DNA of 64,000 nucleotides from Pseudomonas sp. S30 (GTDB lineage Bacteria; Pseudomonadota; Gammaproteobacteria; Pseudomonadales; Pseudomonadaceae). Under the pieces are notes generated by a model. That model was not told the origin of the DNA. It did not search any database and was given only the letters and a program-made list of their open reading frames with translations. Positions 24,330-33,409 of this stretch are shown in pieces (position 1 is the stretch's first letter; each line of letters starts with the position of its first letter). The DNA lies in contig NZ_JACVTO010000015.1 in assembly GCF_016518545.1 (NCBI RefSeq), positions 86,217 through 150,216 on the forward strand. The letters are read 5' to 3'. A program made the translations under genes and the position numbers.

Positions 24330-25403
24330 TTACAACTGCGGGTCGATGTCGCCAGCGTACATGTCCGACTCTTTATAGAGATCATGGGCGTGGCGCAGCA
24401 AGACCATGATCACCGCCGCCACCGGCAGCGCCAGGAGCACGCCAGTGAAGCCGAACAGCTCGCCACCGGCAAGAATGGCGAAGATCACCGCCACCGGGTG
24501 CAGGCCGATGCGATCGCCCACCAGCAGGGGCGTCAGCACCATGCCCTCCAGGGCCTGTCCGACCATGAATACCGCGACGATACCGAGCATGGGGTACAGG
24601 TCGCCACCGAACTGGAACAGCCCGGCAATCAAGGCCGCGCCAATGCCGACGATGAAGCCCATGTACGGCACGATCGCCGCCAGGCCTGCCAGCAAGCCGA
24701 TCAGCAGCCCCAGTTCGAGGCCCAGCAATGACAGGCCCGCCGCGTAGATCACGCCCAGCGCCAGCATCACCAGCAACTGGCCGCGGACGAACGCCCCCAG
24801 CACTTCATGGCACTCGCCCGCCAGCTCCACCACCTGCGCCTCGCGCTGGCGTGGCAGCAGGCTGCGCAGCTTGGCCATCATCAGGTCCCAGTCGCGCAGC
24901 AGGTAGAAGCCCACCACCGGGATCAGCACCAGGTTCGCCAACCAGCCGATCAGGGCCAGGCTCGAGGCGGTGGCCTGGGACAGCACCACACCGACGATGT
25001 CCGTGGTCTGCCCCATGTGCTCGCCGATGGCCGCCTTGATCTTGTCGAACTTCCAGAAGCCGTCCGCCAGCCCCAGGCGACTCTGCACCCAGGGCAGCGC
25101 CACATGCTGCAGCCAGTCGAGCATCTGCGGGGTGAGCTCGTACAGGCGCACCAGCTGTTTGGCCAGCATCGGCACCAGCACCAGCAGCAAGGCCAGGAAG
25201 ATCAAGGTGAACAGGCCGAACACCACCACCACGCCCCAGGTACGAGACAGCCCCCAACGTTCCAGGCGGTCGACCAAGGGGTCGGCCAGATACGCCAGCA
25301 GAATGCCCACCAGGAACGGTGAGAGGATGTTGTGCAGCAGGTACAGCAGCACGGCGATCAGCAGGGCAACAACCAGCCAGACCCAGCGGCGCACATCGGT
25401 CAT
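24330..25403 (-). CDS. perM: AI-2E family transporter (PerM-like)
   Basis: The 357-residue protein has the AI-2E/PerM layout: hydrophobic helices at about residues 8-25, 27-45 and 62-85, a long amphipathic middle region, and five more helices from residue 150. The family signature region (PYMGFIVGIGAALIAGLFQFGG, then LTPLLVGDRIGLHPVAVIFAIL) is present. Members are putative permeases or exporters, and the substrate is unknown. It follows the DUF2066 gene by 12 bases on the same strand, an arrangement common in pseudomonads. Confidence 0.9.
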   Translation of the reverse strand: MTDVRRWVWLVVALLIAVLLYLLHNILSPFLVGILLAYLADPLVDRLERWGLSRTWGVVVVFGLFTLIFLALLLVLVPMLAKQLVRLYELTPQMLDWLQHVALPWVQSRLGLADGFWKFDKIKAAIGEHMGQTTDIVGVVLSQATASSLALIGWLANLVLIPVVGFYLLRDWDLMMAKLRSLLPRQREAQVVELAGECHEVLGAFVRGQLLVMLALGVIYAAGLSLLGLELGLLIGLLAGLAAIVPYMGFIVGIGAALIAGLFQFGGDLYPMLGIVAVFMVGQALEGMVLTPLLVGDRIGLHPVAVIFAILAGGELFGFTGVLLALPVAAVIMVLLRHAHDLYKESDMYAGDIDPQL

Positions 25404-25415
25404 GAACGACTCTCC

Positions 25416-26477
25416 TTACCAGTGGAAGCGCAGGCCATCGAACGGCGCCGCTGGGGCCGGTGGTGCCGAAGGTTGGCCAGGCGCCCCCTCCACCACAGGT
25501 GCGGGTGCGGCGACCGGCGCGGGCTCTGACGGCGCCTCTTGCAGGTGCGCCAGGCCCAACTGGGCACGCAGCTGCTCTCGATTGCCGCTGACGGTATAGG
25601 TCAGCGTGTCGCCTTCAGCGCTCTGCAACCGCGGGCCGTAAGGTTCGAGCACCCGTCCCAGTTCCGCGTAGCGCTGCAGGTTCATGCCCTGCACCTGAAG
25701 CTGCAGGTCGCTGCTGGCGCCTGGACGAATCACGTAGCGTGGCGCCAGGCGGGTGCTGATCGCCAGCATCACCGCGTCGGCCAGCGACGCCTGGTCGGCG
25801 CCTTGGGCAGTGCCTTGTTCGCGCTGATCGCCCAGCCACAGCTGCCACTTGCCCTGCCACTTGCCGTCGGCTTCCTGGGCGTGCACCGCCAGCAGTGCAT
25901 CGGCGCCATAGCGGTCGGCGGCCTCACGCAACGGCGCCGGGTCCTTGCTTTCAAGCTGCTTGGCATTGGCCACCAATTGCTCCTGCAGGTCGGCCAGCGG
26001 CAGTCGCAGCGGCAGTCCGCGGTGCTGAGCGGCCTGGCGCAGGGGCTCGGCGCTGCTCTGGCCATCGCCCACCAGGCTGCTGCCGTCGACGTTGTCGTTC
26101 AGCCACCAGCCGAGAATCGAAGGCCGATTGCTGCCCCACAACGCCAGGCCGCCCTGGCGCAAGGCGCGCTCGGTGCTGCCGGGGTCGAACTCGACCACCA
26201 CGGATTCGGGCGGTCCAGCCTCGCTGCCCACCTGGTTGATGATCTGCTGAGGGTTCTTGCGCAGCGCAGCGACCGCCGGGTTTTCAATCGCCTTGGGATC
26301 GCCGGTCAGGCGCAGTACCAAGGTGTCCAGCGCCTTCGCCGTGGCCTGGGTGCGGGCGTCGCTGCCCTGGCCATCGACCGGCTCGCGGACCTGATAGAGA
26401 CCGGAAACCGTTTCGGCCTGGGCCGTCGCGGCGATCAACCCTGCACAGGCCACTGCCAGGTACTGAATAAAACGCAT
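25416..26477 (-). CDS. DUF2066 domain-containing exported protein
   Basis: The 353-residue protein has a signal peptide (RFIQYLAVACAGLIAATAQA) and then the DUF2066 start VSGLYQVREPVDGQGSDARTQATAKALDTLVLRLTGD. The C-terminus is a proline/alanine-rich tail ending FDGLRFHW. It is probably periplasmic. The gene is divergent from purM, with a 277-bp spacer, and is immediately followed by perM. This purM-DUF2066-perM neighbourhood is conserved in Pseudomonas. The function of DUF2066 is unknown. Confidence 0.85.
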   Translation of the reverse strand: MRFIQYLAVACAGLIAATAQAETVSGLYQVREPVDGQGSDARTQATAKALDTLVLRLTGDPKAIENPAVAALRKNPQQIINQVGSEAGPPESVVVEFDPGSTERALRQGGLALWGSNRPSILGWWLNDNVDGSSLVGDGQSSAEPLRQAAQHRGLPLRLPLADLQEQLVANAKQLESKDPAPLREAADRYGADALLAVHAQEADGKWQGKWQLWLGDQREQGTAQGADQASLADAVMLAISTRLAPRYVIRPGASSDLQLQVQGMNLQRYAELGRVLEPYGPRLQSAEGDTLTYTVSGNREQLRAQLGLAHLQEAPSEPAPVAAPAPVVEGAPGQPSAPPAPAAPFDGLRFHW

Positions 26478-26642
26478 GGAGAATTCCTGTCCAGATGACT
26501 GTCCTCGCAGAAACTACAAGCTGCGAGCGGTCAGCGGCAAGCAAAAGCGCGCGGCGCCACCGCCTGTCTTTTCTTATAGCCTGCCCATCGCCGGTTGCCA
26601 CCGCCGGCGCAATGGAGGATGGCCGCTGCCGGGCAACCCTGA

Positions 26643-26648
26643 TAAAAT
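26643..26648 (+). promoter_or_regulatory. Candidate -10 element of purMN
   Basis: TAAAAT lies in the sequence TGATAAAATCGCGCG, about 107 bases before the purM ATG. No clear -35 is present. The rest of the 277-bp divergent spacer shows nothing I can name. Confidence 0.35.
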
Positions 26649-26754
26649 CGCGCGCCTTCGCCGACCAGTCACGTACAGGCAGCCGCCGCCCTTGGAGCCG
26701 GGCTTGACCGCGCTGGTCGTTTTCCTGAATCCCTCCCTCTAAAGGCCTGGATCA

Positions 26755-27813
26755 ATGAGCAAGCAACCCTCCCTGAGCTACAAGGACGCCGGTGTAGACA
26801 TCGACGCCGGCGAAGCACTGGTCGAACGCATCAAGGGCGTGGCCAAGCGCACCGCACGCCCTGAGGTCATGGGTGGCCTGGGCGGCTTCGGCGCCCTTTG
26901 CGAGATCCCGGCCGGTTACAAGCAGCCCGTGCTGGTCTCCGGCACCGACGGCGTCGGCACCAAGCTGCGCCTGGCGCTGAATCTGAACAAGCATGACAGC
27001 ATCGGCCAGGACCTAGTCGCCATGTGCGTCAACGACCTGGTGGTGTGTGGCGCCGAGCCGCTGTTCTTCCTCGACTACTACGCCACCGGCAAGCTCAATG
27101 TCGACGTGGCCGCCACCGTGGTGACCGGTATCGGCGCCGGCTGCGAACTGGCCGGCTGCTCGCTGGTCGGTGGCGAAACGGCCGAGATGCCGGGCATGTA
27201 CGAAGGTGAAGACTACGACCTGGCCGGCTTCTGCGTCGGCGTGGTGGAAAAGGCCGACATCATCGACGGCTCCAAGGTCGTCGCTGGCGACGCCCTGATC
27301 GCCCTGCCCTCCTCCGGCCCGCACTCCAACGGCTACTCGCTGATCCGCAAGATCCTCGAAGTCTCCGGCACCGACATCGGCAACACCCAGCTCGACGGTA
27401 CGCCGCTGGCCGACCTGCTGATGGCCCCGACACGCATCTACGTCAAGCCGTTGCTGGCGCTGATCAAGCAGACCGGCGCGGTCAAGGCCATGGCCCACAT
27501 CACCGGCGGCGGTCTGCTGGACAATATCCCGCGCGTGCTGCCCAAGGGCGCCCAGGCGGTGGTCGACGTGGCCAGCTGGCAGCGCCCGGCGGTGTTCGAC
27601 TTCCTGCAGCAGCAGGGTAACGTCGACGAACACGAGATGCACCGCGTGCTCAACTGCGGTGTGGGCATGGTCATCTGCGTGGCACAGGATCAGGTCGACA
27701 ACGCCCTGAACGTCCTGCGCCAGGCTGGCGAGCAACCGTGGGTGATCGGTCGCATCGAAGTCGCCGCCGAAGGCGCGGCCCAGGTCGAGCTGCACAACCT
27801 CAAGGCACACTGA
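26755..27813 (+). CDS. purM: Phosphoribosylformylglycinamidine cyclo-ligase
   Basis: The 352-residue enzyme closes FGAM to AIR with ATP, the fifth step of de novo purine synthesis. Typical motifs are LSYKDAGVDIDAGEALVERIK at the start, GGLGGFGALCEIP, LVSGTDGVGTKLRLA near residues 62-76, CVNDLVVCGAEPLFFLDYYATGKL, GGETAEMPGMY and HITGGGLLDNIPRVLP. Length is standard. The stop overlaps the purN start as TGATG, so the two are cotranslated. Confidence 0.97.
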   Translation: MSKQPSLSYKDAGVDIDAGEALVERIKGVAKRTARPEVMGGLGGFGALCEIPAGYKQPVLVSGTDGVGTKLRLALNLNKHDSIGQDLVAMCVNDLVVCGAEPLFFLDYYATGKLNVDVAATVVTGIGAGCELAGCSLVGGETAEMPGMYEGEDYDLAGFCVGVVEKADIIDGSKVVAGDALIALPSSGPHSNGYSLIRKILEVSGTDIGNTQLDGTPLADLLMAPTRIYVKPLLALIKQTGAVKAMAHITGGGLLDNIPRVLPKGAQAVVDVASWQRPAVFDFLQQQGNVDEHEMHRVLNCGVGMVICVAQDQVDNALNVLRQAGEQPWVIGRIEVAAEGAAQVELHNLKAH

Positions 27814-28466
27814 TGCCCAGTGACACCTGCAATGTGGTCGTACTGCTGTCGGGCTCCGGCAGCAACCTGCAAGCGCTGATCGACAGCACCCGCGCCGAGG
27901 GCAGCCCGGCACGGATCCGCGCCGTCATCGCCAATCGCACCGACGCCTACGGTCTGGAGCGTGCCCGCGCCGCTGGCATCGACACCGCGGTGCTCGAGCA
28001 CGCCGGCTTCGAGGGCCGCGAGGCCTTCGACGCGGCCCTGATGCAACTGATCGACGGCTTCGCCGCCGATCTGGTGGTGCTGGCAGGGTTCATGCGCATC
28101 CTCAGTGGCGACTTCGTGCGCCACTACCAAGGGCGCCTGCTGAACATCCACCCGTCCCTGCTTCCCAAGTACAAAGGCCTGCACACCCATCAGCGCGCAC
28201 TGGATGCCGGTGACACGGAACATGGCTGCAGCGTTCACTTCGTCACCGAGGAACTCGATGGCGGGCCCTTGGTCGTACAGGCTGTGGTGGCGGTCGCGCC
28301 AAGCGACGATGCGCAGAGCCTGGCACAACGGGTCCACCGACAGGAACACCAGATCTACCCGCTGGCCGTGCGCTGGTTCGCCGAAGGCCGTTTGCGCCTG
28401 GGCGAGCGAGGGGCACTGCTGGATGGCCAACCGCTGGCGGCCAGCGGTCACTTGATTCGACCCTAG
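27813..28466 (+). CDS. purN: Phosphoribosylglycinamide formyltransferase
   Basis: The 217-residue enzyme transfers a formyl group from 10-formyl-THF to GAR, the third step of purine synthesis. VVLLSGSGSNLQALID is at residues 9-24. The catalytic block contains LAGFMRILSGDFV and LLNIHPSLLPKYKGLHTHQRALDAGDTEHGCSVHFVTEELDGGP, including the Asn-His-Asp set. The ATG at 27813 overlaps the purM stop. A DUF3108 gene follows 8 bases later. Confidence 0.96.
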   Translation: MPSDTCNVVVLLSGSGSNLQALIDSTRAEGSPARIRAVIANRTDAYGLERARAAGIDTAVLEHAGFEGREAFDAALMQLIDGFAADLVVLAGFMRILSGDFVRHYQGRLLNIHPSLLPKYKGLHTHQRALDAGDTEHGCSVHFVTEELDGGPLVVQAVVAVAPSDDAQSLAQRVHRQEHQIYPLAVRWFAEGRLRLGERGALLDGQPLAASGHLIRP

Positions 28467-28474
28467 GAGAACAT

Positions 28475-29185
28475 ATGCGTCGCGCCCTGCTACTGGCTCT
28501 CGCCGTACTCGCCCTGCCACTCCAGGCAGCCGACCTCAAGCCCTTCTCGGCCAGCTATACCGCCGACTGGAAACAGCTGCCCATGAGCGGCACCGCCGAG
28601 CGTAGCCTGGTCAAGAATGCCAACGGCACCTGGGACCTGAATTTCAAGGCCTCCATGATGATCGCCAGCCTCACCGAGCAGAGCACGGTGCGCATGGAGA
28701 ACGATGCCCTGCTCCCGCTGAAGTACCACTTCGAACGGGGCGGCCTGGGCAAGGCCAAGAAAGTCGACCTGGACTTCGATTGGACCAGCAAAAAAGTCAC
28801 CGGCAGCGACCGTGGCGATGCCATCAGCCTGCCGCTCAACCGCGGCGTGTTGGACAAGTCCACCTATCAGCTGGCGCTGCAGCATGATGTGGCCGCCGGC
28901 AAGAAGAGCATGACCTACCCGGTGGTCGACGGCGATGAGGTCGACAACTACGATTTCCGCGTGCTGGGCACCGAGAAAGTCTCCACCAAGAGCGGTCAGG
29001 TGGAGGCGGTCAAGGTCGAGCGCGTGCGCGACCCGAGCCAGAGCAAACGTATCACCGAGCTGTGGTTCGCCAAGGACTGGGATTACCTGCTGGTGCAGTT
29101 GCGCCAGGTCGAGAACGACGGCAAGGAGTACGTGATCGTGCTGCAGGACGGTACGGTCGACGGCAAGACCGTCAAAGGCAACTGA
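28475..29185 (+). CDS. DUF3108 domain-containing exported protein
   Basis: The 236-residue protein has a signal peptide (RRALLLALAVLALPLQA) and then the DUF3108 beta-rich domain starting LKPFSASYTADWKQLPMSGTAERSL. Characteristic segments are YHFERGGLGKAKKVDLDFDW and ELWFAKDWDYLLVQLRQVE. It is likely periplasmic. AGGAG precedes the ATG by 6 bases and the gene follows purN closely, a linkage seen across pseudomonads. A strong terminator ends the purM-purN-DUF3108 unit. Confidence 0.86.
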   Translation: MRRALLLALAVLALPLQAADLKPFSASYTADWKQLPMSGTAERSLVKNANGTWDLNFKASMMIASLTEQSTVRMENDALLPLKYHFERGGLGKAKKVDLDFDWTSKKVTGSDRGDAISLPLNRGVLDKSTYQLALQHDVAAGKKSMTYPVVDGDEVDNYDFRVLGTEKVSTKSGQVEAVKVERVRDPSQSKRITELWFAKDWDYLLVQLRQVENDGKEYVIVLQDGTVDGKTVKGN

Positions 29186-29206
29186 GGCCTCGCGCCCCAT
29201 TGCTCC

Positions 29207-29233
29207 AGCCCCGCCTCAGCGCGGGGCTTTTTT
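29207..29233 (+). terminator. Rho-independent terminator after the purMN-DUF3108 unit
   Basis: AGCCCCGC and GCGGGGCT form an 8-bp stem with a short CTCAGC-type loop, followed by a run of T. It begins 22 bases after the DUF3108 gene stop. Confidence 0.88.
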
Positions 29234-29312
29234 GTGCAGCGACGATTCTGGCGCGCCTGTCAGTCGCTGTAGGCGCAATGGGTTCCATGAACATTGTTTC
29301 ATCGTCCGTTTA

Positions 29313-29342
29313 TTTACTTAGTCTGCTATCTAACTCTATAAA
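29313..29342 (+). promoter_or_regulatory. Candidate promoter of the 60-residue protein gene
   Basis: Two readings are possible in this AT-rich patch: TTTACT at 29313 with TATAAA at 29337 (18-base spacer), or an extended -10 TGCTATCTA at 29324-29332. An AAGGAGG at 29341-29347 lies just after, too close to any start codon to be used. Confidence 0.35.
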
Positions 29343-29349
29343 GGAGGTG

Positions 29350-29366
29350 TGCGACACAGTGTCGCA
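29350..29366 (+). repeat. Perfect 17-bp dyad in the leader of the small gene
   Basis: TGCGACAC-A-GTGTCGCA is a perfect inverted repeat between a consensus Shine-Dalgarno (29341-29347) and the ATG at 29391. It could be an operator or a leader hairpin. Confidence 0.5.
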
Positions 29367-29390
29367 GACCAACCAAAGTGGAGTTTACCG

Positions 29391-29573
29391 ATGACTGTTC
29401 AAGTGACCGAACGCGATGAATCGAAAATGTCCCACGAAGGCCTTGCCGCAGGCGTGCGGATCTGGGACGTGCACCAACAGGGTGAACTGGTCGGCATGTT
29501 CCACAACGAACACGAAGCACACCAGTATCGTCAGGAACTCGAAACACTCGAGAGCCAGCGTCGCACGCAGTAA
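29391..29573 (+). CDS. Small conserved hypothetical protein (60 aa)
   Basis: The protein begins MTVQVTERDESKMSHEGLAAG, continues VRIWDVHQQGELVGMFHNEHEAHQ and ends in a charged helix. It is soluble with no signal peptide. I remember similar short proteins in other Pseudomonas genomes but no assigned function. TGGAG sits 8 bases before the ATG. It stands alone between two terminators, so it is a monocistronic unit with its own AT-rich promoter region, which suggests it is well expressed. Confidence 0.7.
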   Translation: MTVQVTERDESKMSHEGLAAGVRIWDVHQQGELVGMFHNEHEAHQYRQELETLESQRRTQ

Positions 29574-29585
29574 GCAGCGCCCACG

Positions 29586-29610
29586 AAAAACCCCGCCTTC
29601 GCGGGGTTTT
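29586..29610. terminator. Bidirectional terminator
   Basis: AAAACCCCGC-CTTC-GCGGGGTTTT is a near-perfect hairpin with A and T runs on both flanks. It ends the 60-residue gene on the plus strand and the DUF2058 gene on the minus strand. Confidence 0.9.
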
Positions 29611-29616
29611 CGTCGT

Positions 29617-30156
29617 TTACCACATCAGATCGTCGGGGATCTTGTAAGCGGCGTACGGATCGTCCTCGTCGGCTTCCTCGACATGGGTGTTGAGCAGCAG
29701 AATACGCCTGGCGTCGCGCTCCTGGATCTTCACCGCCGCCTCGCGCGGAATCACTTCATAACCCCCGCCATGGGCCACGATGGCCAGCGAGCCATTGCTC
29801 AGCTTGCTGCGCATCAGGGCATTGACCGCAATGCGCTTGACCTTCTTGTCGTCGACGAAGTTGTAGTAGTCCTCGGTGGTCAGCTTGGGCAGGCGGGTCG
29901 CCTCGATCAATTGCTTGACCTGGGCAGCACGCGCCTTCTGCTCGGCCTTCTCCTGGACCTGGCGGTTGAGCTCCTGGTCCTTCCTGGCTTTGTCGGCGAG
30001 AGCTTCCTTGGCCAGGCGCTGCTGGCTGTCGTCTACCTCCACCTGGCCCTTGTGCTGCAGGCGCTTCTGTTTCTTCTCGGCCTTGTTGGTCTGGGAGACC
30101 TGCTTCTGGTTGACCAGACCGGCCTTGAGCAATTGATCGCGAAGGGAAAGGCTCAT
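29617..30156 (-). CDS. DUF2058 domain-containing protein (YaiL-like)
   Basis: The 179-residue protein starts MSLSLRDQLLKAGLVNQKQVSQTNKAEKKQKR. It has a long lysine/glutamine-rich charged helix to about residue 90 and then a compact domain with EDYYNFVDDKKVKRIAVN and LAIVAHGGGYEVIPREAAVKI. This is the DUF2058/YaiL pattern, a basic and probably nucleic-acid-associated protein of unknown role. It lies 26 bases after mazG on the same strand and ends at a bidirectional terminator. Confidence 0.88.
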   Translation of the reverse strand: MSLSLRDQLLKAGLVNQKQVSQTNKAEKKQKRLQHKGQVEVDDSQQRLAKEALADKARKDQELNRQVQEKAEQKARAAQVKQLIEATRLPKLTTEDYYNFVDDKKVKRIAVNALMRSKLSNGSLAIVAHGGGYEVIPREAAVKIQERDARRILLLNTHVEEADEDDPYAAYKIPDDLMW

Positions 30157-30182
30157 GGGTGTTCACTCACTTATGCATCGGC

Positions 30183-31031
30183 TCAGCCGCAGCTGGGCAG
30201 GTTCTTTTCCTGACGCTTGGCTTCGCCCCACAGGGCATCCAGCTCGTCAAGGCTACAGGCTTCGATCGGCCGGCCCGTGTCGCGCAGGGCCTGTTCGATG
30301 AAGCGAAAACGTCGCTCGAATTTACGGTTGGCGCGGCGCAGGGCGTCTTCCGGATCCTGCCTGAGATGGCGGGCCAGATTGACGGCCGCGAACAGCAGGT
30401 CGCCGATCTCGTCCTGCACGGCCTCGGCATCGCCTTCGGCCATGGCCTGCAAGACCTCGTCCAGCTCTTCGCGAACCTTGTCCAGCACCGGCAGCGGATC
30501 GGACCAGTCGAAACCGACGGTCGCCGCGCGCTTCTGCAGTTTGGCCGCGCGCGACAGCGCCGGCAAGGCGCCAGGCACATCGTCGAGCAGCGACAGCTGC
30601 TGCGGTTCGCACTTCTCGGCGCGCTCCTGGGCCTTGATCTGCTCCCAGCGCGCCTTGACCTGTTCCTCGCTCAACCGCGGCGCATCGGCCGGTGCGTACA
30701 GATCGCCGGTGGGAAACACATGGGGGTGACGACGGATCAGTTTGCGGGTGATCGAATCGACCACGGCGGCGAAGTCGAAGCGGCCTTCCTCCCGCGCCAG
30801 TTGGCTGTAGTACACCACCTGGAACAGCAGATCGCCGAGTTCACCACGCAGCTGGGGAAAATCGCCCTGCTCGATGGCATCGGCCACCTCGTAGGCCTCC
30901 TCCAGCGTATGCTTGACGATGCTGGCGTAATCCTGCTCCAGGTCCCACGGGCAACCGTGCTGCGGGTCGCGCAGTCGGGCCATGAGGTGCAGCAGGTCGT
31001 CGAGGGTGTAGGTCATGTCGTGTACATCCAT
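30183..31031 (-). CDS. mazG: Nucleoside triphosphate pyrophosphohydrolase MazG
   Basis: The enzyme (282 residues from ATG 31031) hydrolyses NTPs to NMP and PPi. It has two MazG domains. The first has MARLRDPQHGCPWDLEQDYASIVKHTLEEAYEVADAIE, and the second is in the C-terminal half with VREELDEVLQAMAEGDAEAVQDEIGDLLFAAVNLARHL. The ExxE/ExxD metal ligands are present in both. I chose ATG 31031 because AGAGGGG lies just upstream. A second ATG at 31016 would have no site. In E. coli MazG also affects ppGpp levels. The gene lies 41 bases downstream of relA on the same strand. Confidence 0.93.
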   Translation of the reverse strand: MDVHDMTYTLDDLLHLMARLRDPQHGCPWDLEQDYASIVKHTLEEAYEVADAIEQGDFPQLRGELGDLLFQVVYYSQLAREEGRFDFAAVVDSITRKLIRRHPHVFPTGDLYAPADAPRLSEEQVKARWEQIKAQERAEKCEPQQLSLLDDVPGALPALSRAAKLQKRAATVGFDWSDPLPVLDKVREELDEVLQAMAEGDAEAVQDEIGDLLFAAVNLARHLRQDPEDALRRANRKFERRFRFIEQALRDTGRPIEACSLDELDALWGEAKRQEKNLPSCG

Positions 31032-31072
31032 TGGCCCCTCTGGCGGTCCGACCGGCAGAAGGGCACACAGTC

Positions 31073-33313
31073 TCAGGGCGTCCGGTTGCGCCGCGTCTCG
31101 ATGATGTTCGGCAACTGCGAGATGCGCCCCAGCAGACGACCCAGGGCATCCAGCCCGGGAATCTCGATGGTCAGCGACATCAGCGCGGTGTTGTCCTCCT
31201 TGTTCGAGCGGGTATTTACCGCCAGCACGTTGATCTTCTCGTTGAGCAGCACCTGCGAGACATCACGCAGCAGCCCAGGACGGTCGTAGGCGCGGATGAC
31301 GATGTCGACCGGGTAGGTCTGCACCGGGATCGGCCCCCAGCTGACCTGGATCATGCGCTCGGGCTCCTTGCCCGCCAGTTGCAGCACCGAGGCGCAGTCC
31401 TGACGGTGAATGCTCACCCCACGGCCCTGGGTGATGTAGCCGACGATGGCATCGCCCGGCAGCGGCTGACAGCAACCGGCCATTTGCGTGAGCAGATTGC
31501 CCACGCCCTGGATCTGGATATCGCTGCGCTTGCCGGAGCGGATACCGCGCGCCTGACGCGGAATCAGCTCGACCTGCTCGATTCGCTCCGGTTCGAGCAA
31601 CTGCTGGGCAGCGTTGACCAGGTGCGCCAGGCGCAGGTCGCCCGCTCCCAGGGCGGCGAACAGGTCCTCGGCGGTCTTGACGTTGGCCTTTTCCGCCAGG
31701 CGCTCGAAGTCGACCTGGGGCAGACCCAGACGGCTGAGCTCGCGCTCGAGCAGGGTCTTGCCGGCGGCGACGTTCTGATCGCGGGCCTGCAACTTGAACC
31801 AGTGAACGATCTTGGCCCGCGCGCGCGACGTGGTGACATACCCCAGGTTGGAGTTGAGCCAGTCGCGGCTGGGGCTGCCGTGCTTGCTGGTGATGATCTC
31901 CACCTGCTCGCCGGTCTGCAGGCTGTAGTTCAGCGGCACGATGCGCCCGTTGATCTTGGCTCCGCGGCAGTTGTGGCCGATCTCGGTGTGCACGCGGTAG
32001 GCGAAGTCCAGCGGCGTGGCGCCCTTGGGCAGGTCGATGGCATGGCCATCCGGGGTGAACACATAAACCCGGTCCGGCTCGATGTCCACCCGCAGCTGCT
32101 CGGCCAGCCCGCCGATGTCACCCAGTTCCTCGTGCCATTCCAGCACCTGGCGCAACCAGGAGATCTTCTCCTCGTAGTGATTGGAGCTGGACTTGACGTC
32201 TGTGCCCTTGTACTTCCAGTGCGCGCACACCCCCAGCTCGGCTTCCTCGTGCATGCCGTGGGTACGGATCTGCACTTCGAGCACCTTGCCCTCCGGGCCG
32301 ATCACGGCGGTGTGCAACGAGCGGTAGCCGTTCTCCTTGGGGTTGGCGACGTAGTCGTCGAACTCCTTGGGAATGTGCCTCCAGAGGGTATGGACGATAC
32401 CCAGCGCGGTGTAGCAGTCGCGGATCTCCGGGACCAGCACGCGCACGGCACGAACGTCGTAGATCTGGCTGAATTCCAGACCCTTGCGCTGCATTTTGCG
32501 CCAGATCGAATAGATGTGCTTGGCCCGACCGCTGATATCGGCCTTGACCCCGGTGGCCAGCAGCTCGTTCTGCAGTTGGTTCATCACATCGGAGATGAAG
32601 CGCTCACGGTCCAGCCGGCGCTCGTGCAGCAACTTGGCGATCTGCTTGTACTGATCCGGCTCCAGGTAGCGGAACGAAAGGTCTTCCAGTTCCCACTTGA
32701 TGTGGCCGATGCCCAGGCGATGGGCCAGCGGCGCATAGATGTCGAACACCTCGCGGGCCACACGCAGGCGCTTTTCGTCGTCGGCGGATTTCACCGCGCG
32801 GATGGCGCAGGTGCGTTCGGCCAGCTTGATCAGCGCGACACGCACGTCGTCGACCATGGCCACGAGCATCTTGCGCAGGTTCTCGACCTGCGCCTGGGAG
32901 CCGAGCACCAGCGACTGGCGCGGGCTCAGGCTGGCGCTGATGGCAGCCATGCGCAGTACACCGTCGATCAGCTTGGACACCACCGGGCCGAAGCGCTGGC
33001 CGACTTCGGCCAGGGTCACCTTACCCTCGCGCACCGCCCGATAGATCACCGCGGCCACCAGGGAGTCCTGGTCGAGCTTGAGGTCGGCGAGGATCTCGGC
33101 GATTTCCAGGCCCGCCTGATAGCTGGACGTGCCGTCGGCCCAGGAATGCTTGGCCGGATTGCCTTTCTTCTCGACCGCCTGGGCGAAATCGCACGCCTCC
33201 TTGAGCGCCGCACGATCCAGCGCCGAATCGACGCTCACCACATGATCCAGCCATGCATCGAGGTTGATACTGCCGTCGGTGTTGACCGGCTGGTGCACTC
33301 TCACCTGTACCAT
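31073..33313 (-). CDS. relA: (p)ppGpp synthetase RelA
   Basis: The 746-residue protein makes (p)ppGpp on starved ribosomes. Domain order is a degenerate hydrolase domain in which the active-site HD is replaced (AAVIYRAVREGKVTLAEV), then the synthetase (YDVRAVRVLVPEIRDCYTALG and GYRSLHTAVIGPEG). TGS follows (DRVYVFTPDGHAIDLPKGATPLDFAYRVH), then a zinc-finger/CC region with AGCCQPLPGDAIVGYITQGRGVSIHR, and a C-terminal ACT domain. The loss of HD marks RelA rather than SpoT. ATG 33313 follows AAAGG. Downstream lies mazG. Confidence 0.96.
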   Translation of the reverse strand: MVQVRVHQPVNTDGSINLDAWLDHVVSVDSALDRAALKEACDFAQAVEKKGNPAKHSWADGTSSYQAGLEIAEILADLKLDQDSLVAAVIYRAVREGKVTLAEVGQRFGPVVSKLIDGVLRMAAISASLSPRQSLVLGSQAQVENLRKMLVAMVDDVRVALIKLAERTCAIRAVKSADDEKRLRVAREVFDIYAPLAHRLGIGHIKWELEDLSFRYLEPDQYKQIAKLLHERRLDRERFISDVMNQLQNELLATGVKADISGRAKHIYSIWRKMQRKGLEFSQIYDVRAVRVLVPEIRDCYTALGIVHTLWRHIPKEFDDYVANPKENGYRSLHTAVIGPEGKVLEVQIRTHGMHEEAELGVCAHWKYKGTDVKSSSNHYEEKISWLRQVLEWHEELGDIGGLAEQLRVDIEPDRVYVFTPDGHAIDLPKGATPLDFAYRVHTEIGHNCRGAKINGRIVPLNYSLQTGEQVEIITSKHGSPSRDWLNSNLGYVTTSRARAKIVHWFKLQARDQNVAAGKTLLERELSRLGLPQVDFERLAEKANVKTAEDLFAALGAGDLRLAHLVNAAQQLLEPERIEQVELIPRQARGIRSGKRSDIQIQGVGNLLTQMAGCCQPLPGDAIVGYITQGRGVSIHRQDCASVLQLAGKEPERMIQVSWGPIPVQTYPVDIVIRAYDRPGLLRDVSQVLLNEKINVLAVNTRSNKEDNTALMSLTIEIPGLDALGRLLGRISQLPNIIETRRNRTP

Positions 33314-33409
33314 GTTTCGTTTACCTTTCCATACAGCGCGCCCCACGGGCGCCCTGGCCATCAACCGTACCGCCTCCATTCCCTGGAAGCCGTACCAAGG
33401 GACCTGAAA

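Noticed and set aside
26510..26560. Possible REP-like sequence (AAGCTGCGAGCGGTCAGCGGCAAGC) before purM
   Set aside because: It resembles scattered pseudomonad repeats but is too imperfect and single-copy here to call.
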